From the NCBI GenBank assembly GCA_015228695.1, contig JADGDA010000102.1, forward strand, positions 1-8,222: a stretch of 8,222 nt of DNA. The letters are read 5' to 3'. Made by a program: the position numbers and the translations under genes. This document shows positions 5,766 through 8,222 of this stretch, piece after piece. Below the pieces are notes generated by a model that was not told the origin of the DNA, made no database searches, and was given only the letters and a program-made list of their open reading frames with translations. Each line of letters starts with the position of its first letter. Positions within the stretch are counted from its first letter, which is position 1. The DNA comes from Alphaproteobacteria bacterium. Its GTDB lineage: Bacteria; Pseudomonadota; Alphaproteobacteria; Rhodospirillales; Rhodospirillaceae.

Positions 5766-6707
5766 TCACCTTGCACGATTTTGAGGAAGGACAGATGAGA
5801 GACGCCCGGGAGGAATGGCAAACACATCAAGATCAATGTTGGTGGCCTGCACCCAATTGTCGATAGTTGTTGAGCGTAAATCTCTGCCGTTCCAAGTAAA
5901 AAATGAGTATCCCAAATCAGCAAGCATAATAAGGATGTTTTCGGGATTTTCGCGCCCCTTGACTAACTCGACTTCGATAATCGGTAAAAAGCGCTTCAGA
6001 GATTCCATGCCACCTTTAAGCACCGCCATTTCGTGCCCTTGAACATCGATCTTCAAAAACGAAAGGTGATCAAGTCCCCGGCGAGCGACAAAAATATCCA
6101 GAGTCGTGAAGGTCGCCTCCTCACCACGTCCATCATGCTTGACATGAACTGAAAAGCGCGTTGTTTTCGGTGTCTCGTCTTCGGGGCCGATGTACAAAGT
6201 TGTTTCGGTATCGGAAAGCCCTTCTTGGATAGTTTCAACGTGATCGATTCCATTGCGGCCGATGTTTTCTCTCAGACAAGCATAGGTCTGACTTACGGGC
6301 TCAAACGAAAACACCTTTGCCCCAGGAATTCGTGAATAGAGAAGCGAAAATATCCCGACGTTAGCCCCGACATCCAAAATAACAGGCTCCTTCTCTTCAC
6401 GAAGAAGCTGTTGAACCTGCTTGGCGGTGCGGACGTGGCCACGCAGGCCCATCACCAAGGCTCCAGGCATATAAGCCCCGCTGGTTGGCTCCGTAACGGA
6501 AAATCCGGCAAAAGCAAATGAACGGGTACGCTCGTTCCGATATCGCCACTGAGCGTAAAAGCGTGCAGTCCTCCAAGCAACCATATATAATATAATGAAT
6601 ACTTTGCGAACAACGTTAATAAAATAACCGCCGAGCGGTAACTTATAGACAACACTTTTTATGCGTTGCAACACAGAATTGCTCCTTTTGTAATGTTCAG
6701 CGCCCAT
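5766..6707 (-). CDS. FkbM-family SAM-dependent methyltransferase
   Basis: 313 residues. FkbM-type enzymes O-methylate sugars and other hydroxyl groups; in polysaccharide loci they typically methylate a glycan residue. The SAM-binding core is clear: ILDVGANVGIFSL (residues 110-122, motif I), VFSFEPVSQTYACLRENI (132-149, acidic residue at the end of strand 2), then KIDVQGHEMAVLKGG (219-233) and PIIEVEL (242-248), all diagnostic of the family. Residues 28-45 form a hydrophobic stretch that may attach the protein to the membrane. The ATG at 6707 lies 11 bases inside the end of the upstream radical SAM gene, which suggests coupling; no strong Shine-Dalgarno is seen, and a start at residue 42 is possible but would cut the hydrophobic part. 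The gene is markedly AT-richer than the central genes, pointing to a separate origin. Family confident, acceptor unknown. Confidence 0.92.
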   Translation of the reverse strand: MGAEHYKRSNSVLQRIKSVVYKLPLGGYFINVVRKVFIILYMVAWRTARFYAQWRYRNERTRSFAFAGFSVTEPTSGAYMPGALVMGLRGHVRTAKQVQQLLREEKEPVILDVGANVGIFSLLYSRIPGAKVFSFEPVSQTYACLRENIGRNGIDHVETIQEGLSDTETTLYIGPEDETPKTTRFSVHVKHDGRGEEATFTTLDIFVARRGLDHLSFLKIDVQGHEMAVLKGGMESLKRFLPIIEVELVKGRENPENILIMLADLGYSFFTWNGRDLRSTTIDNWVQATNIDLDVFAIPPGRLSSVLPQNRAR

Positions 6708-8222
6708 TGCGCAACGGCTTCATCGCCTCGGGATCGTCTCGCTCGCCTCCCATTTCCGCTACAATTTTTCGTAGAGAAACATACTCATGTTTGAATTTTT
6801 GTTTGCCAAGTACGTTGCGGGTTCGATGCACGATGTAATCCAGGCCGAGACCAAGGGCTTTCTTGTATCCCTCATTGCGGATGGTGCGTGCGAACTCCAT
6901 CAGCGTCACGAAATGGCGCAAGTGGTAAAAGAGCGCCGGATAGAACGTGTGCGCCAATCCCGGCTTGATCGACCTGAGAATCGGGAAGATCAGCCATAGC
7001 GGCAGAGGATTTCCCTGATCGAGAAGACGCAGATATGGACCGATTACTTCTCTCGCCACATTGCCAGTTCCAGAAACAGAGCCACCGAGAATTTCTATAT
7101 CTCGCCCCATAGCCTTGTAGTAGTGCTTCTTGCCGAATTTTTTATAGTAGTTGTAGTTGACTTCGATCGACATCAACATCCGCCAGGCGAGCCAGCGCAG
7201 GCGGGGCGTGTCGGTGAAATTGATCGCCGCTTCCGGGTCGCAGGCGTCCTTGTCGGCGATGCGCAGCAGATATTGCTCCTCTCCGTCCGGTCCCTCTCCC
7301 AGATAGCCGTTGCGGCGGGCGTATTCGTACAAGGGGGTGCCGGGAAGGGCCTGGGCATAGCCGATGGCGAAGGAATCCGGATTGAGGTCAGGCGTCAGGG
7401 TGGTGCCGAACTTGATGTATTCGATGGTTTCCCGGATCGTCTCGTCGTTTTCGCCCGGCATGCCGACCACGAATTGCATGCCGGTGGGGAAACCGGCCTC
7501 GATGGCGGCGCGCATGGCCGCATAGTTCTGCTCGATGGAGACCTTTTTCTCGATGATCTGGAGCATGCGCGCGCTGCCGGACTCGTTGCCATAGGACAGG
7601 TTGACGCACCCGGTCGCCTTCATGCGCTGAATCCACTCGGGCGTCAGAGCGTTGGCGCGCACGCCGCCGGCTCCCCACAGCACATCACGTCGGGCAATCT
7701 GATCCAGGAACTCGGCCAGCCATTTCTTGTCGGCCCCGAACGCCTCCGCCCCCATGTAGACGAAGCCGACGTTGTACTTGCTCATCAGCAGATCGAGCCG
7801 TTGCATCACGTTGTCGACCGGAATGTGGCGGATGCCCTTTTGCGAGCGGTGGCAGAAGGTGCAGCGCGCCACACAGCCCTTGACGCAGTTGAGGACCGCG
7901 TGATTCTTGCCCAGGCGATGGGGCTGGTAGGTGCGGGCGTCGTTGCGATAGGGAAAGATCGGCTCGCCGTCCTGGAAGACGGGGGTGATGTAGTTCCAGA
8001 TGGTGCCGGTCTTCTCCAGGTCTTCCCAGTCGTAATCCCACACCAGGTCCGGGTCGAGCTGCTCGGGAATGCCGGTGTGCACCAGTTCGCCATTGCCGTC
8101 GAGGAGTACAAGGCCCTCGATATCCTTGAAATCGGGAGGACGGCGGGTGGTGCGGGCGCGATTGACCACGTTGAGAAACACCACCTCGCCCTCACCGGGA
8201 ACGCACAGATCGATGTTGGCCC
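6697..8222 (-). CDS. B12-binding-type radical SAM protein, 5' end outside window
   Basis: 507 residues are visible; the frame is open to the right edge, so the true start and most of the cobalamin-binding domain lie outside. A GTG at 8184 could be taken as a start but is not: residues before it (IDLCVPGEGEVVFL) already match the end of the B12-binding domain of this family, usually D-x-VV-x-GEGE-xxF. The radical SAM [4Fe-4S] motif is CVARCTFC (CX3CX2C), encoded at 7852-7875, with C116, C120 and C123 in the visible part. Next come GAEAFGADKKW, GAGGVRAN, NLSYGNESGSARML and QFVVGMPGEND, the usual order in the radical SAM barrel. The last 150 residues are helical and probably a specific C-terminal domain. 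Members act as methyltransferases, ring-forming enzymes or rearrangement enzymes; the precise reaction cannot be told. Followed by, and overlapping, the FkbM gene. GC falls abruptly downstream of about 7180, inside the gene. Confidence 0.88.
   Translation of the reverse strand, partial: ANIDLCVPGEGEVVFLNVVNRARTTRRPPDFKDIEGLVLLDGNGELVHTGIPEQLDPDLVWDYDWEDLEKTGTIWNYITPVFQDGEPIFPYRNDARTYQPHRLGKNHAVLNCVKGCVARCTFCHRSQKGIRHIPVDNVMQRLDLLMSKYNVGFVYMGAEAFGADKKWLAEFLDQIARRDVLWGAGGVRANALTPEWIQRMKATGCVNLSYGNESGSARMLQIIEKKVSIEQNYAAMRAAIEAGFPTGMQFVVGMPGENDETIRETIEYIKFGTTLTPDLNPDSFAIGYAQALPGTPLYEYARRNGYLGEGPDGEEQYLLRIADKDACDPEAAINFTDTPRLRWLAWRMLMSIEVNYNYYKKFGKKHYYKAMGRDIEILGGSVSGTGNVAREVIGPYLRLLDQGNPLPLWLIFPILRSIKPGLAHTFYPALFYHLRHFVTLMEFARTIRNEGYKKALGLGLDYIVHRTRNVLGKQKFKHEYVSLRKIVAEMGGERDDPEAMKPLRNGR

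Noticed and set aside
5660..5866. 68-codon plus-strand frame between the convergent genes
   Set aside because: Runs into the 3' end of the FkbM gene on the other strand; no motif and no good ribosome site.
6697..8184. Radical SAM gene beginning at GTG 8184
   Set aside because: The frame is open to the window edge and the upstream residues already match the family (IDLCVPGEGE), so the gene is partial at its 5' end.

Overview
The window looks like part of a surface-polysaccharide (capsule, LPS or O-antigen type) locus from a Gram-negative, moderately GC-rich proteobacterium. An alphaproteobacterium of the Rhodospirillales type is my guess, from gene content and codon style only. No rRNA, tRNA or CRISPR array was seen. 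Most genes fit the making or decorating of cell-surface glycans: an MBOAT O-acyltransferase, a nonulosonate-type cytidylyltransferase remnant, a GT2 polyprenyl-phosphate glycosyltransferase, a YfhO/GT-C-like polytopic membrane protein, an FkbM methyltransferase and a B12-binding-type radical SAM enzyme.

Layout. 1-430 (-): N-terminal part of an MBOAT O-acyltransferase that runs off the left edge. 431-906: non-coding; it holds a short tandem repeat and, nearer the next gene, the left end of an IS110-family insertion sequence with RNA-like secondary structure (candidate bridge RNA). 907-2424 (+): one open frame that joins most of an IS110 transposase (DEDD and catalytic Ser present, C-terminus lost) to the C-terminal two thirds of a NeuA-type cytidylyltransferase. 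2655-3395 (+): a GtrB/ArnC/DPM-type glycosyltransferase that has lost, in frame, the segment carrying its catalytic Asp motifs. 3395-5536 (+): a 713-residue membrane protein, coupled to the previous gene by a TGATG overlap. 5537-5765: spacer between convergent genes. 5766-6707 (-): FkbM-family methyltransferase. 6697-8222 (-): radical SAM protein, 5' end beyond the window, overlapping the start of the FkbM gene.

How the parts relate. The two minus-strand genes on the right form an apparently intact operon (radical SAM then FkbM). The plus-strand block in the middle appears to be the scarred remains of a nonulosonate/glycan operon: an IS110 element and deletions have removed the front of the cytidylyltransferase and the active site of the GT2 enzyme, yet both reading frames were kept open. 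Between the two scars, and again across the FkbM gene and the 3' third of the radical SAM gene, the base composition drops sharply (to about 45-50% GC against 60% or more nearby), so the locus looks like a mosaic built by recombination. The points most worth checking are the stop-free transposase-cytidylyltransferase chimera, the possible bridge RNA upstream of it, and the glycosyltransferase without its catalytic core.
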